Shown here in pieces: positions 13,461 to 23,547 of a stretch of DNA of 64,000 nt. Under the pieces are notes generated by a model that worked only from the letters and a program-made list of their open reading frames with translations, was not told the origin of the DNA and did no database searches. How positions within the stretch are numbered: the stretch's first letter is position 1; each line of letters begins with the position of its first letter. Source of the DNA: Halomonas sp. Y3 (GTDB taxonomy: Bacteria; Pseudomonadota; Gammaproteobacteria; Pseudomonadales; Halomonadaceae); contig NZ_CP099975.1 of NCBI RefSeq assembly GCF_024137965.1, positions 2,728,001-2,792,000 on the forward strand. Reading direction: 5' to 3'. A program made the translations under genes and the position numbers.

Positions 13461-16400
13461 CTATTGCTTGATCAGCAGCCGATACAGCGCCGGGATCACC
13501 AGCAGCGTCAGCAGCGTGGAGGCGATCAACCCGGAGATGATCGCCCAGGCCATCGGCGGCCACAGCGTCGACTGGGTCAACGTCAGCGGTATAAGGCCGG
13601 CCACAGTGGTGGCGGTTGTGAGCAGTACCGGCCGCGTGCGGCGGGCAACCGCCGAGACCACGGCCTCGCCGACCGACTCGCCCTGGCGCCGATTGGCATT
13701 CATCAGGTCGATCAGCACGATGGCGTTGTTGACCACGATCCCGACCAGCGCCACCACGCCGAGCATGGCGGTGAACCCAAAGGGCTGACCGGTCAACCAC
13801 AGCCCCGGCACCACGCCGATGATCGCCAGCGGCACCGTGACCAGCACGATGAGCAGCTGGCGGAAAGAGTTGAACTGGGCAAGCAGAAAGACCACCAGCA
13901 GCAGGCCGCCAAACGGCAGGGTCTGGAACAGCGCGGTGTTGGCATCGCCGGCGGATTCCGCCGCGCCACCGACGCTGTAGCGGACCCCGGGCGGCAGCTC
14001 GAGCGCCTCCAGGCGCGGCAGGATCTCGCCCAGCACACCATCGTAAGTCCAGCCATCCGCCACCTCCGCCAGCACCGCCGTCATGCGCTGCAGGCCGCGA
14101 TGCTGGATCACCGCCGGCCGCCAGGCAGGCGTCAGGGTGGCGATCTCGCCCAGCGGCAGCGAACGTCCGTCGGCAGCTGTCAGGCGCAGCCCTTCGAGCC
14201 CCTCGAGTGGGAAACGCTCGCCCTCCCGCGCACGCACCAGCAGCGGGGCCGGGTCGCGCCCGGCACGCCAGGCGCTGACCTCGATGCCGCGGCTGGCACC
14301 GGCCAGGGCCATGGCCACGTCGTGTCGCGAGAGGCCGTATTCAGCGGCGCGGGCATCGTCGGTCTCGACCTGCAGAGTGGCCAGCCCCTCGCCCAGACGA
14401 TGGCGCGCATCCCGGGCACCCTCGGCCTGCCGCACCACGCTGAGAATCACACCAGCAGCGTCAGCCAGCGCAGCGCGGTCCTCCGCGAACACGCGAATCT
14501 CCACCGGCGCTTCCAGCGGCGGCCCCTGCCCCAGCCGGCGCGCCACCACCTCGGCCTCCGGCAGCCACTCCGGCGCCACGGCTCCCACCCAGCTCATCAG
14601 CGCAGGCAGGTCATCGGCACTTTCGGCCTCCACCACCAGCCGGGCAAGGTGCGACTGGCGCGGCTGCTCGACCAGGTTGTAGTAGAAGCGCGGACCGCTG
14701 AAGCCGGCGAAACGATGCACCGCTTGCACCGCCGGACGCGCAGCCAGCTCAGCGGCCAGCACCTCGGCCTGATAGGCGGTGTAGTCGAGATGGGTGCCCT
14801 CGGGGAAATTCAGGTCGACAACGAGCTGGTTGCGGTCGGTGTCGGGGAAGAAGTCGTGATCAAGCAACGGCAGCATGGCGATAGCCGCCGCCAGCAGAAC
14901 GCCCGCCCCCGCCAGCACCGCCAGTGGCCAGCCCACGGCGAACCGGCCGATACGCTGGCCAATGGCGGCCAGCCGCTCGCGACGTGCCGCCAGCCGTGGC
15001 TTGAGAATGCTGGCGGCGAACACCGGGGTGACGAACACGGCATAGACGTAGCTCACCGCCAGGGTCAGCATCACCATGATGGGTATGGCACGGGTGAAGT
15101 CGGCGGTGTTGCCGCCAGAAAGCAGCAGCGGCACGAAAGCCGCCAGTGTGGTGCCGGTGGCCGCTAGAAGGGGCGTCGCCAGCTCCCTCACCGAACGGGT
15201 CACGGCCTGCATGGCCGAACGCCCCTGGTCGCGGTGGTACTGGATGTTCTCGACCATCACGATGGCGTTGTCCACCAGCATGCCCAATGCGATCACCATG
15301 CCGGCCACGGCGATCTGGTGCAGCACGCCGCCGCCCATGGCGTACAGGGCCAGGGCGGAAAAGGTCACCAGCGGCACGATCACCATCACCGCGAGCCCCA
15401 GCCGCAGCCCCATAGCCAGGAACAGCAGCAGGCCGAGAATGGCGACCCCCAGCAGCAGCGAGAAGCCCAGCTCCGCCAGACGTCGCTCGACCCAGTGCGG
15501 CTGATAGAAGGTCTCCTCGATGGCGAGCGGGGCGTAGGCGGGACGCAGCTCATCCACCAGCGCACGCAGCTGTTTGCCGAAGCGAACGGCGTTGCCCCAG
15601 TCGTTGGCGAGCACCACTCCCAGCGCCACCGCCGGGCGTCCGTCGTGCCACATGCGAGCGGTGGCGGGCTCCTGGGGTGCCAGGCTAACATCGGTGAGTT
15701 CGCCGAGTGGTACCAGGTCGCCCTGTCGGGTATGAATCGGGGTGCCCGCGAGTTCCTCCAGCGAACCGAACTCGGTGAGCGGGTCGAGCACCAGAGAGCG
15801 CCCCGCCATCGCCAGCGTGCCACCGGGAGAGGTCAGGTTGCGTACGGCGAGCTGATCCCCGAGCGCCCGAGCGTCGAGACCGATCATCTCGGCCAGCGTA
15901 TCGTCCCAGGCCACCACCACCTGCTGGCCAGGGTCGGCAAGCAGGTCGATGCGAGAAGCCCCCTTGAGCCGGAACAGGTCGCGGCGCAGGCGCTTGGCCG
16001 CCTCGCGCAGCTCTAGTAGATCGTCCGAGCCGGTCACCGCCAGCACGATGCCGTGGGTATCGGAATCGCGGTCGCTGATCTCCGCCTCGCCCACGCCGTC
16101 GGGGAACTGCCGCATGGCCCGGTTCACGGCAATGCGCACCTGCTCCCAGGCGGCATCGGTGTCGTAAACGTGCTCGTGCATCTCGATGGTGACGTGGGCC
16201 ACGCCGAGACGCGCAATGCCGATGATGTCGTTGACCTGCTCGACCTGGGCCAGCTCCTCCTCCAGCGGGTTGAGCACCAGCCGCTCGACCTGCTCCGGCT
16301 CCGCCCCGGGGTAGGGCACCAGCACCTGGCCGAAACGATACGGGAAGAACGGATCCTCCTGACGGTCCATGGCCACCCAGGCCGCTATCCCGAGCAGTGC

Positions 16401-16463
16401 CAGCAGCAGCGTGACGGTCAGTATCAGGCGCTTGTAGCGCAGCGAGGCGAGCATCCAGCTCAT
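13461..16463 (-). CDS. RND-family efflux permease
   Basis: Inner-membrane resistance-nodulation-division pump of 1000 residues. It has the family pattern of a TM1 start, two large periplasmic loops and about 12 membrane helices in two repeated halves. TM4 carries GMLVDNAIVMVENI, so only one of the adjacent acidic residues of the AcrB-type Asp-Asp pair is present, the second being Asn. The C-terminal half has GIVVNNAIVLIDLMN. It overlaps the adaptor gene by 4 bp (ATGA). No outer-membrane TolC-like gene is nearby, so it probably borrows one. The substrate is unknown. Confidence 0.93.
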   Translation of the reverse strand: MSWMLASLRYKRLILTVTLLLALLGIAAWVAMDRQEDPFFPYRFGQVLVPYPGAEPEQVERLVLNPLEEELAQVEQVNDIIGIARLGVAHVTIEMHEHVYDTDAAWEQVRIAVNRAMRQFPDGVGEAEISDRDSDTHGIVLAVTGSDDLLELREAAKRLRRDLFRLKGASRIDLLADPGQQVVVAWDDTLAEMIGLDARALGDQLAVRNLTSPGGTLAMAGRSLVLDPLTEFGSLEELAGTPIHTRQGDLVPLGELTDVSLAPQEPATARMWHDGRPAVALGVVLANDWGNAVRFGKQLRALVDELRPAYAPLAIEETFYQPHWVERRLAELGFSLLLGVAILGLLLFLAMGLRLGLAVMVIVPLVTFSALALYAMGGGVLHQIAVAGMVIALGMLVDNAIVMVENIQYHRDQGRSAMQAVTRSVRELATPLLAATGTTLAAFVPLLLSGGNTADFTRAIPIMVMLTLAVSYVYAVFVTPVFAASILKPRLAARRERLAAIGQRIGRFAVGWPLAVLAGAGVLLAAAIAMLPLLDHDFFPDTDRNQLVVDLNFPEGTHLDYTAYQAEVLAAELAARPAVQAVHRFAGFSGPRFYYNLVEQPRQSHLARLVVEAESADDLPALMSWVGAVAPEWLPEAEVVARRLGQGPPLEAPVEIRVFAEDRAALADAAGVILSVVRQAEGARDARHRLGEGLATLQVETDDARAAEYGLSRHDVAMALAGASRGIEVSAWRAGRDPAPLLVRAREGERFPLEGLEGLRLTAADGRSLPLGEIATLTPAWRPAVIQHRGLQRMTAVLAEVADGWTYDGVLGEILPRLEALELPPGVRYSVGGAAESAGDANTALFQTLPFGGLLLVVFLLAQFNSFRQLLIVLVTVPLAIIGVVPGLWLTGQPFGFTAMLGVVALVGIVVNNAIVLIDLMNANRRQGESVGEAVVSAVARRTRPVLLTTATTVAGLIPLTLTQSTLWPPMAWAIISGLIASTLLTLLVIPALYRLLIKQ

Positions 16464-17536
16464 GGCAATATCCTCACCCGTATGCCCTCTTCAAGGCGCC
16501 CCTGCCCTGCCGTCACCACTCGTTCGCCCGGCACCAGTCCCTCGCCGCTCACCGACACCCAGCCGCCGGCCAGGCGCCCCGGCATCACCGGAGCGCGCCT
16601 AACCGTGTCGTCAGCGTTCAATACCAGCACGTAGGGCGCGCTGGCGGCGGGGTCGACCACCGCCGCCAGCGGTACCCGCATGACCGGTTGCGCGGCGATT
16701 TCCAATTGGACCCGAACCGGCTCGCCCAGCGCCGGGGCGCTATCGGTGGGAATGACGATGATGACCGGCGCCATGCTGTCTCCCGCGCGCCCGATATGCA
16801 CAACCTCCCCGCTGATGTGCTGGGTGCCGAACGTCGGCGCAACGCTCGCTGCCTGCCCGCGCTCCAGTCGTGCGGCAAGATGGGCCGGCACCCGGATCTC
16901 CACCTCACGTGCAGACAGCCCGGCCAGGCGCAGGACCGGTTGACCGGCCGGAACGAAGTCGCCGGGTTCGACATCGAGGTCGGAGACTTCGGCGGCAAAA
17001 GGTGCGCGCAGCGTCAACTCCTCAAGCTGCGCCTGGGTCTCGTCGCGCTGTGCCAGCGCCTGCTCGCGAGCCTGGACAAGGGCTTCACGCTCCGAGCGCA
17101 ACCGGTCCAGCTCCTCTTCTGCACTCAGGTTACGCTCGCGCAGGGTGCGGGCACGCTCCACGTCGCGCCCCAGCCGGCTCAGGCTGGCATCCAGCTCACG
17201 CACACGCGCCTCGGCCGCGGCAAACGCCGGTGCCATGGCCGGGTTGTGCAGCGCGGCCAGCGCCTCGCCCTGCTCGACCCGCTGGCCGCGCACCACGTGG
17301 CGCTCGCGCAGCACGCCGCCATGCAGAAAGGCCGGGGCGGCACGCTCACTGGCTCGCACCACGCCGGGAAAGCGGTATCTCGCCTCATCCGGCTCCATCC
17401 GTACGACGTCGCTGCGCACGCTGGGCAGCGGTTCCTCGATACGCTCGACCTGGGCCGGTGCCGCATCGCAGCCCGCCAGCAGCACCGCCGTCAGCATCAG
17501 CGCAGCCGCAAGGCCTGCTCGTCCCCCCCACCCCAT
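16460..17536 (-). CDS. RND efflux periplasmic adaptor lipoprotein
   Basis: A membrane-fusion protein of 358 residues linking the RND permease to an outer-membrane channel. The N-terminal signal ends in a lipobox LLAGC with Cys at residue 23, so the protein is probably lipid-anchored. The middle has the two lipoyl-like halves flanking an alpha-helical hairpin rich in Arg, Glu and Leu (about residues 95-165), then beta-barrel and membrane-proximal regions. The ATG at 17536 is preceded by GGGAGGGAGG. It is the first gene of the efflux operon, about 40 bp downstream of a palindrome that matches the one at the tetR promoter. Confidence 0.92.
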   Translation of the reverse strand: MGWGGRAGLAAALMLTAVLLAGCDAAPAQVERIEEPLPSVRSDVVRMEPDEARYRFPGVVRASERAAPAFLHGGVLRERHVVRGQRVEQGEALAALHNPAMAPAFAAAEARVRELDASLSRLGRDVERARTLRERNLSAEEELDRLRSEREALVQAREQALAQRDETQAQLEELTLRAPFAAEVSDLDVEPGDFVPAGQPVLRLAGLSAREVEIRVPAHLAARLERGQAASVAPTFGTQHISGEVVHIGRAGDSMAPVIIVIPTDSAPALGEPVRVQLEIAAQPVMRVPLAAVVDPAASAPYVLVLNADDTVRRAPVMPGRLAGGWVSVSGEGLVPGERVVTAGQGRLEEGIRVRILP

Positions 17537-17576
17537 TGTCCTCCCTCCCTTCGACTGTATTGAATAAACCCCATGA

Positions 17577-17594
17577 ACTGGCCGGCCGGTCAGT
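17577..17594. promoter_or_regulatory. Candidate TetR operator upstream of the efflux operon
   Basis: ACTGGCCGGCCGGTCAGT is an 18-bp near-perfect palindrome with one mismatched pair. It lies between the tetR stop (17614) and the adaptor start (17536). Its first 16 bases differ at one position from the palindrome at 18238. A site here would overlap the expected promoter of the adaptor-RND-hydrolase operon. Confidence 0.75.
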
Positions 17595-17613
17595 AATTTA
17601 CGTAAAAAAACGC

Positions 17614-18219
17614 TCACTTCCGCGGCGTTACGCCCTCCATGAAAATCTTCATGAAATCCTCCAGGAACGCCTCGTCGGAGCCCATGTCCGGCCAGTGCTG
17701 ATGGTGGCACTTGGCTTCGAACCACTGGGTGCAGGTCATCACGAAGACGGCGATGACATGAGTGGGGTTGACATCGGATCGCAGCAGGCCACGCCGCTGG
17801 GTCTGGCGTATCCACTCGGCCCCCGCCCCGACCAGTTGGTTGTCGAGGTCGCTGCAATGGTTGTCCCCTTCCAGATGGGTCCAGGCAAACAGCCTCACCA
17901 CGCCGGGGTTGTCGCGCAGGAAGTGGAAGTAGGCCTCGACCGAGCGTCGCAGCAGCAGTGCGTCCGGCTCACCGGCCTCCTCGAACATTGCCATCTGGGC
18001 CTGGAAGTAGCGCTCGAAGGCACGGTTCTTGACCGCCTCCCATAGCTGCTCCTTGCTGCCGAAATGGTGATGGATGAGGCTCTTGGTGACTTCGGCCGCA
18101 CGCGCCAGCTCGCTGAGCTTGACGGCGGAGAAGCCCTGTTCGACGAACAGCTCTTCCGCAGCGTCGAGAATGCGGGCGCGGGTCAGTTCGGGATCGCGGG
18201 TCTGGGTTTTTCGATTCAT
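17614..18219 (-). CDS. TetR/AcrR-family transcriptional regulator
   Basis: A 201-residue TetR-type repressor. The N-terminal helix-turn-helix spans about residues 15-60 (ILDAAEELFVEQGFSAVKL, then KSLIHHHFGSKEQLW). The C-terminal ligand and dimer domain is of the size seen in regulators of efflux pumps. It lies directly upstream of the adaptor-RND operon on the same strand. Its promoter overlaps a palindrome repeated before the efflux operon, which points to autorepression and pump control by a pump substrate. From the -10 position the mRNA may start at or next to the ATG, that is leaderless. Confidence 0.93.
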   Translation of the reverse strand: MNRKTQTRDPELTRARILDAAEELFVEQGFSAVKLSELARAAEVTKSLIHHHFGSKEQLWEAVKNRAFERYFQAQMAMFEEAGEPDALLLRRSVEAYFHFLRDNPGVVRLFAWTHLEGDNHCSDLDNQLVGAGAEWIRQTQRRGLLRSDVNPTHVIAVFVMTCTQWFEAKCHHQHWPDMGSDEAFLEDFMKIFMEGVTPRK

Positions 18220-18225
18220 GCGTCG

Positions 18226-18254
18226 AAGATAGCGCTAACTGGCCGACCGGTCAA
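18226..18254 (-). promoter_or_regulatory. tetR promoter covered by its operator
   Basis: On the minus strand, TTGACC (18249-18254), a 17-bp spacer and TATCTT (18226-18231) form a good sigma-70 promoter. The predicted transcription start falls on or beside the A of the tetR ATG at 18219, leaving essentially no leader. The palindrome at 18238-18255 covers the -35 and most of the spacer. Confidence 0.65.
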
Positions 18255-18255
18255 T
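18238..18255. promoter_or_regulatory. Candidate TetR operator at the tetR promoter
   Basis: ACTGGCCGACCGGTCAAT, an imperfect palindrome around ACCGGTC/GGCCAGT arms. The first 16 bases match the site at 17577 except for one central base (A for G). The repetition at the two promoters expected to be controlled by the same TetR protein is the main evidence. Confidence 0.75.
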
Positions 18256-18290
18256 TGCCTTGGGGTGAGCCGCTCATGTCCTTATCAGGG

Positions 18291-18319
18291 TGAAGCGGTA
18301 CCTCGACATGGGGTATAAT
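18291..18319 (+). promoter_or_regulatory. mnmA promoter candidate
   Basis: TGAAGC (18291-18296), a 17-bp spacer and a perfect TATAAT (18314-18319), about 40 bp before the mnmA ATG. The -10 is strong and the -35 weak. Confidence 0.55.
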
Positions 18320-18357
18320 CCACGCCCATTTGCGACCCACTCAACCCGAGAGCGCCC

Positions 18358-19484
18358 ATGACCGCCACCTCAGGCAAGGTGATCGTCGGCATGTCCGGCG
18401 GCGTCGACTCCTCCGTCTCCGCCCTGCTGCTGCTCGAGCAGGGCTACCAGGTCGAAGGCCTGTTCATGAAGAACTGGGACGAGGACGACGGCACCGAGTA
18501 CTGCACCGCCAAGGCCGACCTGGCGGACGCCCAGGCCGTGTGCGAGAAACTCGGCATCAAGCTGCATACGGCCAATTTTGCCGCCGAGTACTGGGACAAC
18601 GTGTTCGAACACTTCCTCGCCGAGTACAAGGCCGGACGCACGCCCAACCCCGACATCCTGTGCAACCGCGAGATCAAGTTCAAGGTGTTCCTCGAATACG
18701 CCGAGATGCTCGGCGCCGAGAAGATCGCGACCGGCCACTATGTTCGTCAAGGACTGGTGCGTGGCAGCACTGACGGCCAGTTGCGGCCGCGCCTGCTCAA
18801 GGGCATCGACCCCAACAAGGACCAGAGCTACTTCCTCCACGCCGTGCCCGAGGCCGCCATCGCCCGCACCCTCTTCCCGGTGGGCGAGCTGGAAAAACCC
18901 GAGGTACGCGCCATCGCCGAGCGCCACGACCTGGTGACCGCCCGCAAGAAGGACTCCACGGGGATCTGCTTCATCGGCGAGCGGCGCTTCCGCGACTTCC
19001 TGCAGCAGTACCTGCCGGCCCAGCCCGGCGTGATCGAGACCCCGGAGGGCGAGGCGATCGGCGAGCACATGGGCCTGATGTACTACACCCTCGGCCAGCG
19101 CCAGGGGCTCGGCATCGGCGGGCTGGCCAACCACCCCGAGGCCCCCTGGTACGTGGCCGGCAAGGATCTCGAGCGCAACGTGCTGATCGCCGTCCAGGGC
19201 AAGCACCATCCGCTGCTCTATACCGACAGCCTGGCCACCGAGCCGATGGAGTGGGTCGCCGGGGAGGCACCCGCCGCCGAGGGGCGCCTCACCGCCAAGA
19301 CCCGCTACCGCCAGAGCGATGTGCCCTGCCGCATGAGCACCCGCCCCGACGGCGGCGTCGAGGTCGTCTTCGATGATCCCCAGCGCGCCGTGACGCCCGG
19401 CCAGTCCCTGGTGCTCTACGACGGCGATATCTGCCTGGGTGGCGGCGTGATCCGCGACACCTGGAACCGCGAGGAGCGCACCTC

Positions 19485-19488
<4 letters not shown>
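18358..19488 (+). CDS. mnmA: tRNA-specific 2-thiouridylase MnmA
   Basis: MnmA adds sulfur to U34 of Lys, Glu and Gln tRNAs using ATP and a persulfide relay. The 376-residue protein has the PP-loop SGGVDSS near residue 14, the catalytic Cys in [11 protein letters not shown] near residue 101 and the second Cys in [13 protein letters not shown] near residue 203. The C-terminal half contains [14 protein letters not shown]. hflD starts inside its stop (4-bp ATGA overlap). Normally nudJ lies immediately upstream. Confidence 0.97.
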
Positions 19489-21550
<2,062 letters not shown>

Positions 21551-21552
21551 TC

Positions 21553-22728
21553 ATGTCATCCGATGCCCCGCTGCCCATGCTGGGAGGCCTGAGCGCCGCC
21601 GACTTCCTGCGCGACCACTGGCAGCGCCGGCCGCTGCTGATCCGCGGCGCCTTCTCCGGCTTCGAGTGCCCGCTGACCCCCGACGAGCTGGCGGGCCTGG
21701 CCTGCGAGGAGGGGGTCGAGGCGCGCCTGGTGGAGGAGCATGGCGAGGGCGGCCCCTGGCAGGTACGCCATGGTCCCTTCGACGAGACGGTGTTCGGCAC
21801 CCTGCCCGAGCGCGACTGGACCCTGCTGGTACAGGCGGTGGACCACTACGTGCCCGAGGTGGCCGAACTGCTCGAGGCCTTCGACTTCCTGCCCCGCTGG
21901 CGGCTCGACGACATCATGATCAGCTACGCCCCCCCGGGCGGCAGCGTCGGCCCCCACGTCGACCAGTACGATGTCTTCCTGCTCCAGGGCATGGGCCGGC
22001 GCCGCTGGCAGCTGGGCGGCCTGGTGCCCGACGACGCCCCCATCATCGCCGGCATCGACCTGCGCATCCTCGAGCGCTTCGAGGTGGAGGCCGGCAATGA
22101 CTGGGTGCTGGAACCGGGCGACATGCTCTACCTGCCACCGGGTTGGGCCCACCACGGCGTCAGCCAGTCCGACGACTGCCTGACCCTCTCGGTGGGCTTC
22201 CGCGCCCCCTCCGCCGACGAGGCGATCACCTCCTTCGCCGACTACCTGGGCGAGCAGCTGCCGGCATCGCTGCGCTACTCCGACGCCGGCATGGCGGCTC
22301 CCGGCGACCCCGCCGAGCTCGATGACGAGGCCGTGGCGCGCATGCGCCGCTTCATCCTCGGGACCCTGGACGACCCGGCCCGCCTCGCCCAGTGGTTCGG
22401 CCGGGTGATGACACAGCCCAAGTACGTGGACCAGCTGGTGCCCAACGAGACGCCCACCGCGCCGGAGGCGCTTGTTGCCAGACTACAGGAGGACGCCGAG
22501 CTGATCCGAAGCCCCGGCTCCCGCTTCGCCTGGCGGGCCCTGGATGAGCAAGACGCCACCCTCTTCGCCGACGGCGACGGCGCCGAGTGCGCCCTGCCGC
22601 TGGCGCGGCTACTGGCCTCCGAGGCCCCGCTGGACGCCGAAGCGCTCGCCCTGCCCGGCGCTCCCGAGCTGCTGGCCGCTCTTCTGGATGCCGGCAGCCT
22701 GGCCTGGGCGGATGAGTTCGAGGGGTAG
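21553..22728 (+). CDS. roxA: 50S ribosomal protein L16 arginine 3-hydroxylase (RoxA/YcfD)
   Basis: A JmjC/cupin Fe(II)- and 2-oxoglutarate-dependent oxygenase that hydroxylates an Arg of ribosomal protein L16 in its known homologs. The 391-residue protein has the metal motif HxD in GPHVDQYDVF near residue 135 and the distal His in GWAHHGVS near 198. The C-terminal half forms the dimerisation and winged-helix region. The ATG lies 2 bp after the purB stop, so the pair is almost certainly co-transcribed. Confidence 0.92.
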   Translation: MSSDAPLPMLGGLSAADFLRDHWQRRPLLIRGAFSGFECPLTPDELAGLACEEGVEARLVEEHGEGGPWQVRHGPFDETVFGTLPERDWTLLVQAVDHYVPEVAELLEAFDFLPRWRLDDIMISYAPPGGSVGPHVDQYDVFLLQGMGRRRWQLGGLVPDDAPIIAGIDLRILERFEVEAGNDWVLEPGDMLYLPPGWAHHGVSQSDDCLTLSVGFRAPSADEAITSFADYLGEQLPASLRYSDAGMAAPGDPAELDDEAVARMRRFILGTLDDPARLAQWFGRVMTQPKYVDQLVPNETPTAPEALVARLQEDAELIRSPGSRFAWRALDEQDATLFADGDGAECALPLARLLASEAPLDAEALALPGAPELLAALLDAGSLAWADEFEG

Positions 22729-22771
22729 GAGCGCCGCTCTGCTGCGCGATACCCTCAACCAGGAGGCCGAG

Positions 22772-23221
22772 ATGCCTGGAAAATCACTGGACGCCAACCT
22801 CGAGATTCGCGAGGGGAGCTGGGCAGAGCTGGGACCCGAGGCCTCCGAGATTCGCCGTGTCGTCTTCCTCGAGGAGCAGCGCGTCCCCCTCGAGGAGGAG
22901 TGGGACGGCCGCGACCCCGAGTGCCGCCACTTTCTGGCCCTGCTCGACGGGCGGGCGGTGGGCACCGCCCGCCTGCTCCCCGACGCCCATATCGGCCGGG
23001 TGGCGGTACTCGCCGAGGCCAGGGGCACCGGAGTCGGCGCGGCCCTGATGCGTGCCAGCATCGAAACCGCACGCCGCCTCGGCCACCCGGCCGTGGAACT
23101 GGCCGCCCAGACCCACGCCCTCGACTTCTATGCCCGCCTGGGCTTCGAGGCCTACGGCCCCGAGTTTCTCGACGCCGGTATTCTGCACCGCAATATGCGC
23201 CTCACCCTGCCTCGCCGCTGA
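22772..23221 (+). CDS. GNAT-family N-acetyltransferase
   Basis: A 149-residue ElaA/YjcF-like GNAT acetyltransferase. The N-terminus has the VVFLEEQRVPLEEEWDGRD segment typical of this subgroup. The acetyl-CoA loop is visible as RVAVLAEARGTGVGAALM near residues 72-90, with a C-terminal HALDFYARLGFEAYG. A strong AGGAGG lies 8 bp before the ATG. It follows roxA by 43 bp and probably ends the mnmA-roxA operon. The acceptor substrate is unknown. Confidence 0.87.
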   Translation: MPGKSLDANLEIREGSWAELGPEASEIRRVVFLEEQRVPLEEEWDGRDPECRHFLALLDGRAVGTARLLPDAHIGRVAVLAEARGTGVGAALMRASIETARRLGHPAVELAAQTHALDFYARLGFEAYGPEFLDAGILHRNMRLTLPRR

Positions 23222-23547
23222 CCCCTTCCCTGCCCTTTTCAAACGAAAAACGACTACAGACCCCGGCCACTTCCGGCCTTCATGTAGTCGAGCTACAACG
23301 CCTTCTTCTCCAAAGAGCCCATTGTTGATGCCCATCATCATGGGGGATAGTGGTTGCCATGGTGAGGGAGCAAACGGCGGTTTCAGCGCCTCTCACGCTG
23401 GCCTCATACGTTTGTTTCAAAACCAACAGGGTTCGACCAAGGCAGCAGAGACAAGCCGACGGCGATCAACGAACCTGACCTCACTTCGCAGGTGCAGCAT
23501 AAGCGACACCGGCAAGACAACGACCAGACCCAGGAGAGGATGACACC
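23222..23547. other. Intergenic region upstream of aceA
   Basis: No credible gene was found in these 326 bp. It contains the 17-bp element at 23283, a small dyad CCCAT/ATGGG (23331-23344) and a promoter-like stretch ending in ATAGTG at 23347. It also gives aceA a leader of about 190 nt with AGGAGAGG as ribosome-binding site. Confidence 0.6.
23283..23299. promoter_or_regulatory. 17-bp shared element, copy 1 (upstream of aceA)
   Basis: TGTAGTCGAGCTACAAC, with the inverted repeat TGTAG/CTACA around TCGAG. An identical 17-mer lies at 27078. Both are preceded by a CCGGCC-rich stretch and followed, 63-64 bp from element start, by ATAGTG. It could be a regulator site or a small interspersed repeat. 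Confidence 0.55.

Noticed and set aside
13369..13800. Longer start for the alpha/beta-hydrolase reaching into the RND permease gene
   Set aside because: The added residues are the RND coding sequence in another frame and do not resemble a hydrolase; ATG 13368 has a ribosome-binding site.
12511..18219. Transposon or integron carrying the efflux cassette
   Set aside because: No transposase, integrase, terminal inverted repeats or target duplication was seen at either edge.
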